Below the pieces are notes generated by a model. It ran no database searches. It worked only from the letters and a program-made list of their open reading frames with translations, and was not told the DNA's origin. The position numbers and the translations under genes are program-made. Positions 17,534 through 26,379 of a stretch of DNA of 64,000 nucleotides are shown here, piece by piece (the first letter of the stretch is position 1; every line of letters starts with the position of its first letter). Source of the stretch: Ardenticatenaceae bacterium (lineage in GTDB: Bacteria > Chloroflexota > Anaerolineae > Promineifilales > Promineifilaceae); assembly GCA_020634235.1 (NCBI GenBank), contig JACKCB010000001.1:1426001-1490000 (forward strand), in the 5' to 3' direction.

Positions 17534-19261
17534 GTGACGCAAAACAATTCGTTAGAATCGGCCCTACCGCCTGCAAAATGGCGGCAGTGCAACGGCCAGC
17601 AGCTGCGCAAATTGCTCCAGGCCGGGCTGATCTGGCTGGACCAGAATCACATCCAGGTCAATGCCCTTAACGTATTCCCGGTGCCCGATGGCGACACCGG
17701 CACCAACATGCTGCTAACCATGCGCTCCGCCTTTGCCCGCATTGAGCGCAATCAGGAAATGGCCGTTGGCAAAGTCGCCCACGACCTGGCGCATGGGGCA
17801 TTGATGGGGGCACGGGGCAATTCCGGCGTCATTCTTAGCCAGATTTGGCGCGGATTGGCCCAGGGGCTGAAGGACAAAGAGACAGCCAATGTGCACGACA
17901 TGGCCAAAGCGCTGAAGCAAGCCGCCGACACCGCCTATAAAGGGGTGATGCGGCCCGTGGAAGGTACCATTCTAACGGTCATTCGCGAAGGCAGCGATGA
18001 AGCCGTGGATGCCGCCGAAAAAAGCAGCGACCTGCGCTTCTTGCTAGAGCGGATGCTGGAGCGAAGCCAGCAAGCCCTGGAACGCACGCCGCAGCTGCTG
18101 CCGGTGCTGGCTCAGGCTGGCGTGGTCGATTCTGGGGGTCAGGGGCTGGTCTTCATCCTGGAGGGCATGTTGCGTTATGTCAATGGACAGATGAACGGCC
18201 TGACGGCCACCCCGGCCGGGGCGCAGGCCACCGCCACCGCCGGAGCCAACCTGCCCGCCCAGGCCCTGGCCGTCCCCGAAGACGGCCAGCTAGAAAACCC
18301 CTACGACGTCCAATTCATCCTCATGGGGCAAAACCTGGACGTAGCCACCGTGCGCGACACCATCGACGCCATGGGCGACTCGACCGTAGTGGTCGGCGAC
18401 GAGCACACCATCAAAGTCCATGTGCACGTCAAAGACCCCGGCCAGCCCATCAGCTATGGCATCAGCCTGGGGCACATCACCGATGTGGTGGTGGAAAACA
18501 TGCAGATGCAAATGGAGGACATTGTGACCCACGGCGGCGCGGCGGCCCCGGCCGGGAACATCCAGTTCGCCAACCTCGTCCCAGAGTCCCCCACCATCCA
18601 ACCCGGCCAGGTTGCCGTGGTTGCCGTCACCGCCGGCCCGGGCCTGGCCGACATCTTCCGCAGCCTGGGCACCGCCGGCATCGTCAGCGGCGGCCAGACC
18701 AACAACCCCAGCACCGAAGAAATCCTACAAGCCATTGGTGATATCCCCACCGACAAAATCATCGTCCTGCCCAACAACAAAAACATCATCCTGGCCGCCG
18801 AAGCCGCCTGCCACCTCAGCACCAAACACGTGGTCGTCGTGCCCACCCGCACCGCACCACAAGGCGTGGCCGCCATGCTGGCCTGGAACCCCGATGGCGA
18901 CCTGGAACAGGTGTCGCAGGCCATGGATGCCGCCAGCAGCAGCGTTTGCACCGGTGAGATCACCGTCGCCACCCGCACCGTCACCCTCAACGACGTCCAG
19001 GTGGAGACGGGGCAGCTCATCGGCATTGCCGACGGCCAGTTGTGTGCCTCCGGCCGGGACATCCCCACCGTATTAGCCGCAACCCTGGCCAGTATGGGCA
19101 TAGAAGAGCGCGAGATCTTGTCCGTCTACTACGGGCAGCAGGTGACCGAAGCAGAAGCCAACGACACCGTGGCCCAGATTGCCGCCCTCTATCCCGACCT
19201 GGAGATTGAACTACTACCAGGCGGGCAACCCCATTACTTCTACATCCTGGGCGCTGAATAG
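17534..19261 (+). CDS. fakA: Fatty acid kinase catalytic subunit FakA (DAK2 domain protein)
   Basis: 575 residues. FakA phosphorylates fatty acids carried by FakB (DegV) proteins for phospholipid synthesis. The N-terminal DAK2 (DhaL-like) domain has NVFPVPDGDTGTNMLLTM, GARGNSGVILSQIWRG and VDSGGQGLVFILEGM; a middle and C-terminal DegV-like region follows (FRSLGTAGIVSGGQTNNPST, LPNNKNIILAAEAA). The GTG at 17534 is supported by GGAGG ten bases upstream. A DegV-family gene follows directly, completing the kinase pair. A low-complexity Ala/Thr/Pro stretch near residue 228 coincides with a CCCGGCCGGG copy. Confidence 0.93.
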   Translation: MTQNNSLESALPPAKWRQCNGQQLRKLLQAGLIWLDQNHIQVNALNVFPVPDGDTGTNMLLTMRSAFARIERNQEMAVGKVAHDLAHGALMGARGNSGVILSQIWRGLAQGLKDKETANVHDMAKALKQAADTAYKGVMRPVEGTILTVIREGSDEAVDAAEKSSDLRFLLERMLERSQQALERTPQLLPVLAQAGVVDSGGQGLVFILEGMLRYVNGQMNGLTATPAGAQATATAGANLPAQALAVPEDGQLENPYDVQFILMGQNLDVATVRDTIDAMGDSTVVVGDEHTIKVHVHVKDPGQPISYGISLGHITDVVVENMQMQMEDIVTHGGAAAPAGNIQFANLVPESPTIQPGQVAVVAVTAGPGLADIFRSLGTAGIVSGGQTNNPSTEEILQAIGDIPTDKIIVLPNNKNIILAAEAACHLSTKHVVVVPTRTAPQGVAAMLAWNPDGDLEQVSQAMDAASSSVCTGEITVATRTVTLNDVQVETGQLIGIADGQLCASGRDIPTVLAATLASMGIEEREILSVYYGQQVTEAEANDTVAQIAALYPDLEIELLPGGQPHYFYILGAE

Positions 19262-19273
19262 GCCCAGCCACCC

Positions 19274-19299
19274 GTGGGGCACCCGGCCGGGTGTCCCAC
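19274..19299 (+). terminator. Hairpin between fakA and degV
   Basis: A 26-base near-perfect palindrome (one G-T pair) centred on CCCGGCCGGG (19282-19291). It has no T-run after it, so it may be an attenuator or an mRNA-stabilising hairpin, not a full terminator. Confidence 0.45.
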
Positions 19300-19312
19300 C
19301 TGGGGGTACACC

Positions 19313-20155
19313 ATGAGTATCCGCATCGTCACCGACAGCACTTGTGACATCCCAGCCGACCTGCAAGAGCGGTACGGCATCCTGGTGCTGCCCGCCTACA
19401 TCAACATTGGCGACCAGAGCTACCTGGATGGCGTCGAACTATCGCGCCAGACCTTTTACACCAACCTGCCTGATTACCCCCGCACACCCACCACCGCCGC
19501 CCCGGCAACCGGCACTTTTGCCGCCGCCTATGAAAAACTGGCGGGGGAAGGCGCAACTGAAATTCTGTCGATTCATGTCGCCGCCAGCCTGAGCGGCATA
19601 CTGAATGCGGCCCGCCTGGGCGCAGAAGCAGCCGACGCCGTGCCGGTAACCCTGTTCGACTCGCGCCAGCTATCGATGGGATTGGGGCTGCTGGCGCTAA
19701 CCGCCGCCCGCGCCGCGCAAGCGGGGCACAGTATGGGCGCAATCGTGGCCCTGCTAGAGGAAAGAGTGCAGCGCACGCACGTTTTAGCCGTGCTGGACAC
19801 CCTGGAGTTTCTGCGACGCAGCGGCCGGGTAAGCTGGACAGAATTTAGCCTGGGCACGCTGCTCAAGATTAAACCGCTGGTACACGTGCATGATTCCGAA
19901 GTGAAGTCCCTGGGACGCATCCGCACACAAAAGCGCGCGGTTGAGGAGATGCTCCAATTTGCCCGCTCGTTGGCCCCGCTGGAGCAGGTGGCGTTTTTGC
20001 ACACGCAAAACCCGGCCGGGGCCGCCGCCATCCAGGAAGCGCTGCAAGCCTTCATCCCGGCCGGGCAGCAGCCCCCCGTGGTCGAAGTAACGCCCGCCAT
20101 TGGGGCCCACATTGGCCCAGGTGCGGTCGGTCTGGCCTGCATCACCACCACCTGA
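19313..20155 (+). CDS. DegV family protein (fatty-acid-binding FakB type)
   Basis: 280 residues. DegV/FakB proteins hold a fatty acid in a buried pocket and present it to FakA. Signature: IVTDSTCDIPADL at the N-terminus, TSPATGTF-like APATGTFAAAYEKL, LSGILNAARLG and FDSRQLSMGLG. The C-terminal IGAHIGPGAVGLA closes the family pattern. The ATG at 19313 is preferred over an upstream GTG at 19274 because the family starts with the IRIVTDST strand and the 19274-19299 stretch is a hairpin. It is in an operon with fakA. Ribosome site is weak (GGGGG). Confidence 0.93.
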   Translation: MSIRIVTDSTCDIPADLQERYGILVLPAYINIGDQSYLDGVELSRQTFYTNLPDYPRTPTTAAPATGTFAAAYEKLAGEGATEILSIHVAASLSGILNAARLGAEAADAVPVTLFDSRQLSMGLGLLALTAARAAQAGHSMGAIVALLEERVQRTHVLAVLDTLEFLRRSGRVSWTEFSLGTLLKIKPLVHVHDSEVKSLGRIRTQKRAVEEMLQFARSLAPLEQVAFLHTQNPAGAAAIQEALQAFIPAGQQPPVVEVTPAIGAHIGPGAVGLACITTT

Positions 20156-20298
20156 TAGGCAGCGCCATCCTGGGCGTGAAGTGCCAGGCACAGGGCAGCA
20201 AAACTTGCTCCACATGACATCGTTCCGCCTTGTGCCTGCCACTCGTCAACAAAGAATCCCGCCACCCGGCAATTTGGCGAATTGTGCCGGGTACATCA

Positions 20299-20321
20299 CC
20301 CGGCCGGGAACGTGGTATAAT
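20299..20321 (+). promoter_or_regulatory. Promoter of recG with palindrome next to the -10 box
   Basis: CCCGGCCGGG (20299-20308), seven bases, then the extended -10 element TGG-TATAAT (TATAAT at 20316-20321). No clear -35 box. The leader to the recG ATG is about 95 bases. Confidence 0.55.
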
Positions 20322-20421
20322 CACCCATTGCACGCCAACAGCAAAAAAAGAGCAAGAGGTGCGTGCGCTGGGGATCTCACCCGCTCCCGCCAGCGCCAAC
20401 AAAACACCCAAGTAAGGAAAT

Positions 20422-23031
20422 ATGTCACGAGCATTTAAGCGACTTGAACGCGTCTTGCGGTTAGAGAAAGAACAAGGGTACCAAAACAAAGCCGTGGTCG
20501 GCGGCATCCGCCAGTTCGTCACCTTTTGGGTGGACCAGGCCCGCGACGAAGCCGAGAGCGAAACAGACAAGGCCCTGGTGGAACAGGCCGCCGATGCCCT
20601 GGTGGATTATTCTCGCTTGCCCGGCCTTGAGGCACGCGCCACCGTCATCGATGGTCTATTGCAGCGGCTAACTGAACGTGAAGAGCGCCTGGGCCGCAGC
20701 GAAGAGGCCCCCGCCCGGCCGGCCCGTACCCGCAAAGCGACGCCGGCTCGCACCCCACCCCCGTCCCCCCCGCCCGCGGCAGAACAAGAGGCCAGGGAGA
20801 CACCCCCAGCCGGGAGCGCGGCCCCCCCCCTGTTCGACGATTTCGATATGGTCGGCAGTGAAGCTGAGGAACCGCTGGAAGAGCCGCCGCAGCCGGAACC
20901 GCCCCCACCACCACTCAAACGCACCCGGCCGGTGGTCACCCCCGACCCTGCTGCCCTGGAACAATCCGTCCAACAAGTGCCCGGCGTCGGCCCAACCATT
21001 GCCCGGCGCATCAACACCCTGGGCGCCGAGACCATACGCGAGCTGCTCTACATCTTCCCCCGCCGCTACGACGACTACTCACTGCTCAAGCCCATCAACC
21101 GGCTGCAATATGGCGAGCAGGTCACCGTGATTGGCACTATCTGGGAAACACGCGCCCGGCGCACACGCGGCAACCAGACCGTCATACAGTCCATTATCAG
21201 CGACGGCAGCGGCAAAATTCAGGCCACCTGGTTCAACCAGCCCTGGCTAACCAACAAGCTGAAAGCTGGCTCGCAAATTGTCCTCAGTGGCAAGGTAGAC
21301 CAATACCTGGGCCGCCCCGTCTTCAACTCGCCGGAATGGGAACCGCTGTCCGCCGACCTGCTGCGTACTGGCCGGATTGTGCCCGTATACCCGCTGACCA
21401 GCGGTTTAAGCAGCAACAAAATGCGCGACATCATGAACAGCGCAGTCGAGCGCTGGGTGGACCTGGTGCCCGACCCTCTGCCAGAAGCTACGCGCCAGCG
21501 CCGCCACCTGCCGGCCCTGCCCGAGGCCCTGGCCCAGGCGCACTTCCCGGACAGCCACGAGGCGCTGCACGCCGCCCGCCGCCGGCTGGCCTTCGACGAG
21601 CTGCTGATGTTGCAGTTGGGCATGTTGGGGCAGCGCCGGGACTGGCAAATGGTCCCCGGCCGGGCTGTAGCCCACGCGCCCGAGCTGCTGCAGCAGTTCA
21701 CCGAGCGGCTGCCGTTCCAGCTTACCGGGGCACAGCAGCGCGTGATTGAAGAAATCGCCACCGACATGGCGCGCAGCGTGCCCATGAACCGGCTGCTGCA
21801 AGGGGACGTGGGCGCCGGCAAAACGGTGGTGGCGGCGGCCGCCATGCTGCTGGCCGTGGCCAGCGGCGCTCAGGCGGCCCTGATGGCCCCCACCGAGATC
21901 CTGGCCGAGCAGCATTTCCAGGGTCTCAGCCGTCTGCTGGATGGCCTGGGCATAGAGCTGCGCCTGCTCACCGGCAGCATGCCGGCCAATGACAAGCAGC
22001 AAACATACGCCGACCTGGCCGAGGGCACGGCCCACATCGCCATTGGCACCCACGCCCTCATTCAGGCCGGGGTCACCTTTCACAACCTGGCCCTGGCCGT
22101 GATCGACGAACAGCATCGCTTTGGCGTTGATCAGCGTCAGGCCCTGCGCGACAAGGGCACGCCGCCAACCAGCAATGGCCACGAACCAGAGGCCCACCAT
22201 CCTCACCTGCTGGTGATGAGTGCCACCCCCATCCCGCGCACACTGGCCCTGTCGATGTATGGCGACCTGGACCTGTCGGTGTTGGATGAGATGCCCCCCG
22301 GCCGGGAAGAAATCCGCACCAAATGGATTCGTCCCAGCGAGCGCGAGCGCGCCTATGCCTTCGTTCGCGGCCAGGTTGGCCAGGGGCGACAGGCCTTCAT
22401 CATCTGCCCCCTGGTCGAGGAATCAGACAAGATCGAAGCGAAATCTGCCGTTGAAGAACATGCCCGCCTGCAAGAGCAAGTTTTCCCCGATCTGAAGCTG
22501 GGGCTGCTGCACGGCCGCATGAAAGGCGAAGAAAAAGAGCAGGTGATGCGCACCTTCTACAATGGCGAGACCCAAATTCTGGTTTCAACCTCGGTCATTG
22601 AAGTGGGCGTGGATGTGCCCAACAGCACAGTGATGCTCATCGAAGGCGCTAACCGCTTTGGCCTGGCCCAACTACACCAGTTCCGCGGCCGTGTTGGCCG
22701 GGGTGAGCATCAATCCTACTGCCTGCTGGTGTCTGATACCGTTGGCCGCGAGGCCGAAGAGCGGCTGCAAGCGCTAGAAAAAACCAACGACGGCTTCCTG
22801 CTGGCCGAAAAGGACCTGGCGCTGCGCGGTCCCGGTCAGTTCTTTGGCCGGCGGCAGAGCGGCCTGCCAGAGCTAAAACTGGCCTCCTTGCTAGACGTCC
22901 AACTGCTGGAAGAAGCACGCGCCGAAGCCGAGGCCATTATTGCCGCCGATGCGCTGTTGCAGCAGCCGGAGCACCGCCTGCTGCAAGAGCAGATCGCCCG
23001 CTTCTGGGCCTCGGCTGCTGATGTCAGCTGA
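20422..23031 (+). CDS. recG: ATP-dependent DNA helicase RecG
   Basis: 869 residues. RecG remodels stalled replication forks and Holliday junctions. After an N-terminal extension comes the wedge/OB domain (VPGVGPTIARRI, FPRRYDDYS, VTVIGTI), then the helicase core: GDVGAGKTVVA (Walker A, near residue 461), DEQHRFGVDQR (motif II), MSATPIPRTLA, and QFRGRVGRGEHQSYCLL (motif VI). Canonical RecG is near 690 residues; the extra length is an N-terminal helical region plus a Pro/Glu-rich linker (about residues 80-170) of unknown role. The ATG follows AAGGAAAT. It stands between degV and coaD on the same strand but has its own promoter. Confidence 0.96.
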   Translation: MSRAFKRLERVLRLEKEQGYQNKAVVGGIRQFVTFWVDQARDEAESETDKALVEQAADALVDYSRLPGLEARATVIDGLLQRLTEREERLGRSEEAPARPARTRKATPARTPPPSPPPAAEQEARETPPAGSAAPPLFDDFDMVGSEAEEPLEEPPQPEPPPPPLKRTRPVVTPDPAALEQSVQQVPGVGPTIARRINTLGAETIRELLYIFPRRYDDYSLLKPINRLQYGEQVTVIGTIWETRARRTRGNQTVIQSIISDGSGKIQATWFNQPWLTNKLKAGSQIVLSGKVDQYLGRPVFNSPEWEPLSADLLRTGRIVPVYPLTSGLSSNKMRDIMNSAVERWVDLVPDPLPEATRQRRHLPALPEALAQAHFPDSHEALHAARRRLAFDELLMLQLGMLGQRRDWQMVPGRAVAHAPELLQQFTERLPFQLTGAQQRVIEEIATDMARSVPMNRLLQGDVGAGKTVVAAAAMLLAVASGAQAALMAPTEILAEQHFQGLSRLLDGLGIELRLLTGSMPANDKQQTYADLAEGTAHIAIGTHALIQAGVTFHNLALAVIDEQHRFGVDQRQALRDKGTPPTSNGHEPEAHHPHLLVMSATPIPRTLALSMYGDLDLSVLDEMPPGREEIRTKWIRPSERERAYAFVRGQVGQGRQAFIICPLVEESDKIEAKSAVEEHARLQEQVFPDLKLGLLHGRMKGEEKEQVMRTFYNGETQILVSTSVIEVGVDVPNSTVMLIEGANRFGLAQLHQFRGRVGRGEHQSYCLLVSDTVGREAEERLQALEKTNDGFLLAEKDLALRGPGQFFGRRQSGLPELKLASLLDVQLLEEARAEAEAIIAADALLQQPEHRLLQEQIARFWASAADVS

Positions 23032-23164
23032 CAGTGGGCCGGTGGTCTGAACCCCGGCCGGGACGCTTCTTTCCAATTGACTGCCACGAACAAGATGGCG
23101 CTGTTCAGCAAACAGATTCTGGACGGGCGCCAGCCGGCTAACCAGTTATTCACGGAGACACACA

Positions 23165-23692
23165 TTGATCAGTCGCGCTGTTTATCCCGGTACCTTTGAT
23201 CCGGTTCACTTTGGTCACCTAAACCTCATGGAGAGAGCCGCCGTCCTCTTCGACGAGCTGGTGGTAGCGGTTTATGACCATGGGATCCCCTCCAAATCAC
23301 TCCTCTTCTCAGTTGAAGAACGGGTCCAGATGATTCAAGAAGCGCTGGGCAGCCGGGACAAGATCCGCGTGGAACGGTATGGGGGGCTGACTGTTGATTT
23401 TGCCCGCCAGATCAACGCGCGGGCCATTGTGCGCGGCCTGCGGGTCTTCTCCGATTTCGAGTTTGAGTTTCGTATGGCCCTGGCAAACCAGCGGCTGGCG
23501 CCCGAAATCGAAGTGGTCACGCTGATCACCCGCGAACAGCACACCTTCCTCAGCGGCAGCACCGTGCGCGAAATCGCCTCGTTTGGGGGCGATGTTACCA
23601 GCATGGTGCCAGAAAATGTATCCAAAGCGCTGCAAGAGCGTTTTCGGCAGGAAAACAACGGCTATAACCGGCCGGTCTCGTTGCGTGATTAG
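23165..23692 (+). CDS. coaD: Phosphopantetheine adenylyltransferase
   Basis: 175 residues. CoaD transfers AMP to 4'-phosphopantetheine, the penultimate step of coenzyme A synthesis. Motifs: YPGTFDPVHFGHLNLMERA (TxxH nucleotidyl-transferase motif), VRGLRVFSDFEFEFRMA and the ISSSxVRE-like LSGSTVREIASFGGDV. The start is a TTG at 23165, seven bases after GGAG, which places the product start directly at the first beta strand (ISRAVYPG). Family length is normal with a short C-terminal addition. It lies 133 bases after recG. Confidence 0.95.
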   Translation: MISRAVYPGTFDPVHFGHLNLMERAAVLFDELVVAVYDHGIPSKSLLFSVEERVQMIQEALGSRDKIRVERYGGLTVDFARQINARAIVRGLRVFSDFEFEFRMALANQRLAPEIEVVTLITREQHTFLSGSTVREIASFGGDVTSMVPENVSKALQERFRQENNGYNRPVSLRD

Positions 23693-23710
23693 GCCGCTGC
23701 CCGGTATAAT
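23681..23710 (+). promoter_or_regulatory. Candidate promoter of the coiled-coil gene
   Basis: TTGCGT (23681-23686), 18 bases, TATAAT (23705-23710). It overlaps the end of coaD and would give a leader of about 100 bases containing one CCCGGCCGGG copy. Confidence 0.5.
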
Positions 23711-23817
23711 TTGCCGTGATCGCTGCTGGCTGGCTGAACCCGGCCGGGGTGGCCGCACAACCACAACCAGCAGCCTACGCTTGCAGGCCAACATTCCAGG
23801 GCAAAGTGGGGTAACAC

Positions 23818-24300
23818 ATGGACATTCAACATCTGGTAGACCGATTAGAGCAAGTTCTAAGCGAAAGCCGCCGGCTGCCGCTGACAGCCCTGCTCATGGT
23901 TGACGAAGACCAGATCTTTAACATCGTCGACCAGCTGCGGGTGGCCATTCCCGAAGAAGTGAAGCGCGCAAACCGAATTGAAGCGGAGAAAGAGCGCATT
24001 CTGGCCCAGGCCAAAGAAGAGGCGGAGCGCATCCGCCAGTTGGCCAAGCAGGAGGCCGGCGAGCTTGTGCGGCGCGACAGCGTCACTTCGGCTGCCGAAC
24101 AACGCGCAGAAAACATCCTGGAGCGTGCCCGGCACGATGCCGAAGTCTTGCGGCGCGACGCCGACTCCTACGTCGTTGAGGTGCTCAGCAAGCTGGAAGA
24201 AGACCTGGGCCATTCGCTGACCGTAGTCCGCAATGGGCTGCGCAAGCTGCACGTGGAACAAGACAGCATGGCCACGCACCTGCCCCGTAACGAAGGCTAG
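23818..24300 (+). CDS. Coiled-coil protein, DivIVA/ATP-synthase-b-like
   Basis: 160 residues. After a short N-terminal domain (LVDRLEQVLSESRRLPLTA) the protein is a long charged helix with heptad-like repeats (EAEKERILAQAKEEAERI, RAENILERARHDAEVLRRDA). It has no signal peptide or membrane helix. The pattern recalls DivIVA or the ATP synthase b subunit, but the diagnostic residues of neither can be seen, so the function is left open. It follows coaD and has its own promoter candidate. A convergent csp gene lies downstream. Confidence 0.8.
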   Translation: MDIQHLVDRLEQVLSESRRLPLTALLMVDEDQIFNIVDQLRVAIPEEVKRANRIEAEKERILAQAKEEAERIRQLAKQEAGELVRRDSVTSAAEQRAENILERARHDAEVLRRDADSYVVEVLSKLEEDLGHSLTVVRNGLRKLHVEQDSMATHLPRNEG

Positions 24301-24350
24301 CCCCCCTAACTGCCCCACCCGGCCGGTTCCTGCCAATACACACAAAAAAA

Positions 24351-24372
24351 GGGCGGTGTTTGCACACCGCCC
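24351..24372 (-). terminator. Terminator of the cold-shock gene
   Basis: Nine-pair stem GGGCGGTGT / ACACCGCCC with a four-base loop. On the minus strand it is followed by TTTTTTTG, an ideal intrinsic terminator. It may also stop plus-strand transcripts (TTCTCATTT). Confidence 0.88.
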
Positions 24373-24401
24373 TTCTCATTTCCATTGCTTGCTATTGTGA
24401 A

Positions 24402-24620
24402 CTAGCCGCCGACTAAGCGGACATCTTCAGCAGCGGGGCCTTTACGACCTTGCCCAATGGTAAATTCGACTTGTTGGCCCTCTTCCAGAGACCGGAAACC
24501 ATTCCCGGTGATCTGGCTGTAATGCACAAAAATGTCGGCCTTGCCATCACCACGCTCGATGAAGCCGTAGCCCTTTTCTGCATTGAACCATTTAACTTTG
24601 CCAATTTCACGCTCTGCCAT
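24402..24620 (-). CDS. csp: Cold-shock domain protein
   Basis: 72 residues, the size of CspA-type RNA chaperones. The OB fold carries RNP1 KGYGFIER and RNP2 DIFVHYSQI, starting GKVKWFNAEKGYGF and ending GPAAEDVRLV. These proteins melt RNA secondary structure at low temperature. The ATG at 24620 has GGAGG eight bases upstream; a longer in-frame reading is not needed. An AT-rich leader of about 105 bases, normal for cold-shock genes, separates it from a strong promoter. Confidence 0.96.
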   Translation of the reverse strand: MAEREIGKVKWFNAEKGYGFIERGDGKADIFVHYSQITGNGFRSLEEGQQVEFTIGQGRKGPAAEDVRLVGG

Positions 24621-24730
24621 TGCAAATACCTCCGTAAAACATGTAAAAAACGTAATCAGGCAGGGCGTTTCTGAATTGGCCTTCAAGACGAAAACACAAA
24701 CCTCATAAATTGCACTGCCAACAACTCATA

Positions 24731-24759
24731 AATCTATCACATTGCGGCCTGCTTGTCAA
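24731..24759 (-). promoter_or_regulatory. Strong sigma-70-type promoter of csp
   Basis: Perfect TTGACA (24759-24754) with 17 bases to TAGATT (24736-24731). It is the best consensus match in the window. The remaining interval to 24998 shows no credible gene; an 81-codon reading frame there overlaps this promoter and is unlikely to be real. Confidence 0.75.
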
Positions 24760-24998
24760 CGTCGACATAATGCACCAGCCTGCATAAACCTTGACTTCCA
24801 ACCGCAGACCTTATTCTGCCATCCAGCCGTATCCGCTTGCGGCCCAGCCAATGCACCTTGCCCCCGCCGACCAGTTGGCCTTTACCGACAGCTTGCCCCA
24901 ACCATATTCTGGTAAAGCTGTGTGGCGTCTCCCTCGTTAATGACCAGTACTGAGACTCATAGTAGGATCCATAAAGAGCCAAACAGCTTCACAGCAAA

Positions 24999-25430
24999 TT
25001 ACTCCCGTTCCTCAACCAGTCTAACCCAGGGTTGGCCCACGGCATTAACCAATCGCTTGTCAATAGTCCACAATTCACATCCGAGCGTCTCCGCTAATGC
25101 CAGGTAAAAGCTATCGTAAGCAGCTGCCCGCTGTAATCGCTCTGTCCATGCGTATGCTTTAAGCGCTTGCTCCTCATCGGGGGGGACAAGTTGTATACCA
25201 AGTTGGTAAGCAAGGCGCAAACTTTCACGACTATTAGCGATGCTCAAGTGTCCAAAGTGTGCCATCTTGGTAAATGTCGAGGTGATTTCGTAAGCCCATA
25301 AAGTTGGTGCACATAACTGATAATCGGCTTGATGCCATTGAGTCACGAGATTAATGTAATCCTGTTGATGGGGGTGGGGCGCTATAAGTTTGAAGGCAAT
25401 TCCGGCATCAATTGTCAAATAAGTAGTCAT
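24999..25430 (-). CDS. PIN-domain toxin (VapC type)
   Basis: 143 residues. PIN domains are RNases with a cluster of acidic residues; visible candidates are the Asp in LTIDAG, the Glu in WAYEITSTF, and the Asp residues in AYDSFYLALAE and LWTIDKRL. In VapC toxins they cleave tRNA or rRNA. GAGGAG precedes the ATG at 25430, and the gene overlaps the antitoxin end by 23 bases, the usual antitoxin-toxin coupling. Base composition is clearly more AT-rich than the neighbours and no CCCGGCCGGG is present, which suggests acquisition by transfer. Confidence 0.88.
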   Translation of the reverse strand: MTTYLTIDAGIAFKLIAPHPHQQDYINLVTQWHQADYQLCAPTLWAYEITSTFTKMAHFGHLSIANSRESLRLAYQLGIQLVPPDEEQALKAYAWTERLQRAAAYDSFYLALAETLGCELWTIDKRLVNAVGQPWVRLVEERE

Positions 25431-25734
25431 GACGCTCCTCAAGATCGGCACGTGCTTCGGCCCATATTGCATCAACATCCAATCGCTCACCCCCACGTTC
25501 AGCCAAAATCTTAGCCGTGAGCAACGAATTTGTGGCCAACCAGGATTCCCACTGACTTAACTGTGTTTTTGCCTTCTCCTGTTGAATGCGCTCATAATCC
25601 TCCAAACTCACAATAACGGCTTTTGGCTTGCCACGAGACGTAAGCACAATCCGCTCACCGCCAAAAGCAACCCGGTTGAGGAGTTCGGAAATCTCGCGTT
25701 TTACACGCCCAATACTTACCTGGAATTCACCCAT
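25408..25734 (-). CDS. Phd/YefM-type antitoxin
   Basis: 108 residues. The N-terminal domain (VSIGRVKREISELLNRVAFGGERIVLTSRGKPKAVIVSLEDYE in outline: helix, then the ILTSRGKPKAVIVS strand pair) is the Phd/YefM DNA-binding and dimerisation fold. The C-terminal acidic tail (ARADLEERHDYLFDN) would wrap around and inhibit the PIN toxin. GAGG lies seven bases before the ATG. The tail overlaps the toxin start. A perfect inverted repeat 15 bases upstream is the likely autoregulatory operator. Confidence 0.88.
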   Translation of the reverse strand: MGEFQVSIGRVKREISELLNRVAFGGERIVLTSRGKPKAVIVSLEDYERIQQEKAKTQLSQWESWLATNSLLTAKILAERGGERLDVDAIWAEARADLEERHDYLFDN

Positions 25735-25749
25735 TATATTGCCTCGATT

Positions 25750-25782
25750 TGTGTAAAATCATCTATTTCATGATTTTACACA
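25750..25782. promoter_or_regulatory. Perfect inverted repeat, candidate antitoxin operator
   Basis: 13-base arms TGTGTAAAATCAT and ATGATTTTACACA flank the seven-base spacer CTATTTC. It lies just upstream of the antitoxin gene, where Phd/YefM proteins bind to repress their own operon. Confidence 0.7.
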
Positions 25783-25953
25783 TTTTTATTGCCGTTGTAA
25801 AGAAGTGAAAAGCAGAATAATGCGCGATCGCAGTGTAGATTGACCTACCTTTACTTATGCTGGTACAATCACTATCAGGTGGGAGGCACGAATTGTTTAC
25901 ATTGGGCAGCCTGAAAGAACCCCCAATTACCCTATTTCACGAAGGAGTGTGAC

Positions 25954-26375
<422 letters not shown>

Positions 26376-26379
<4 letters not shown>

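Noticed and set aside
24737..24982. 81-codon minus-strand frame upstream of csp
   Set aside because: It overlaps the strong csp promoter and has no domain.
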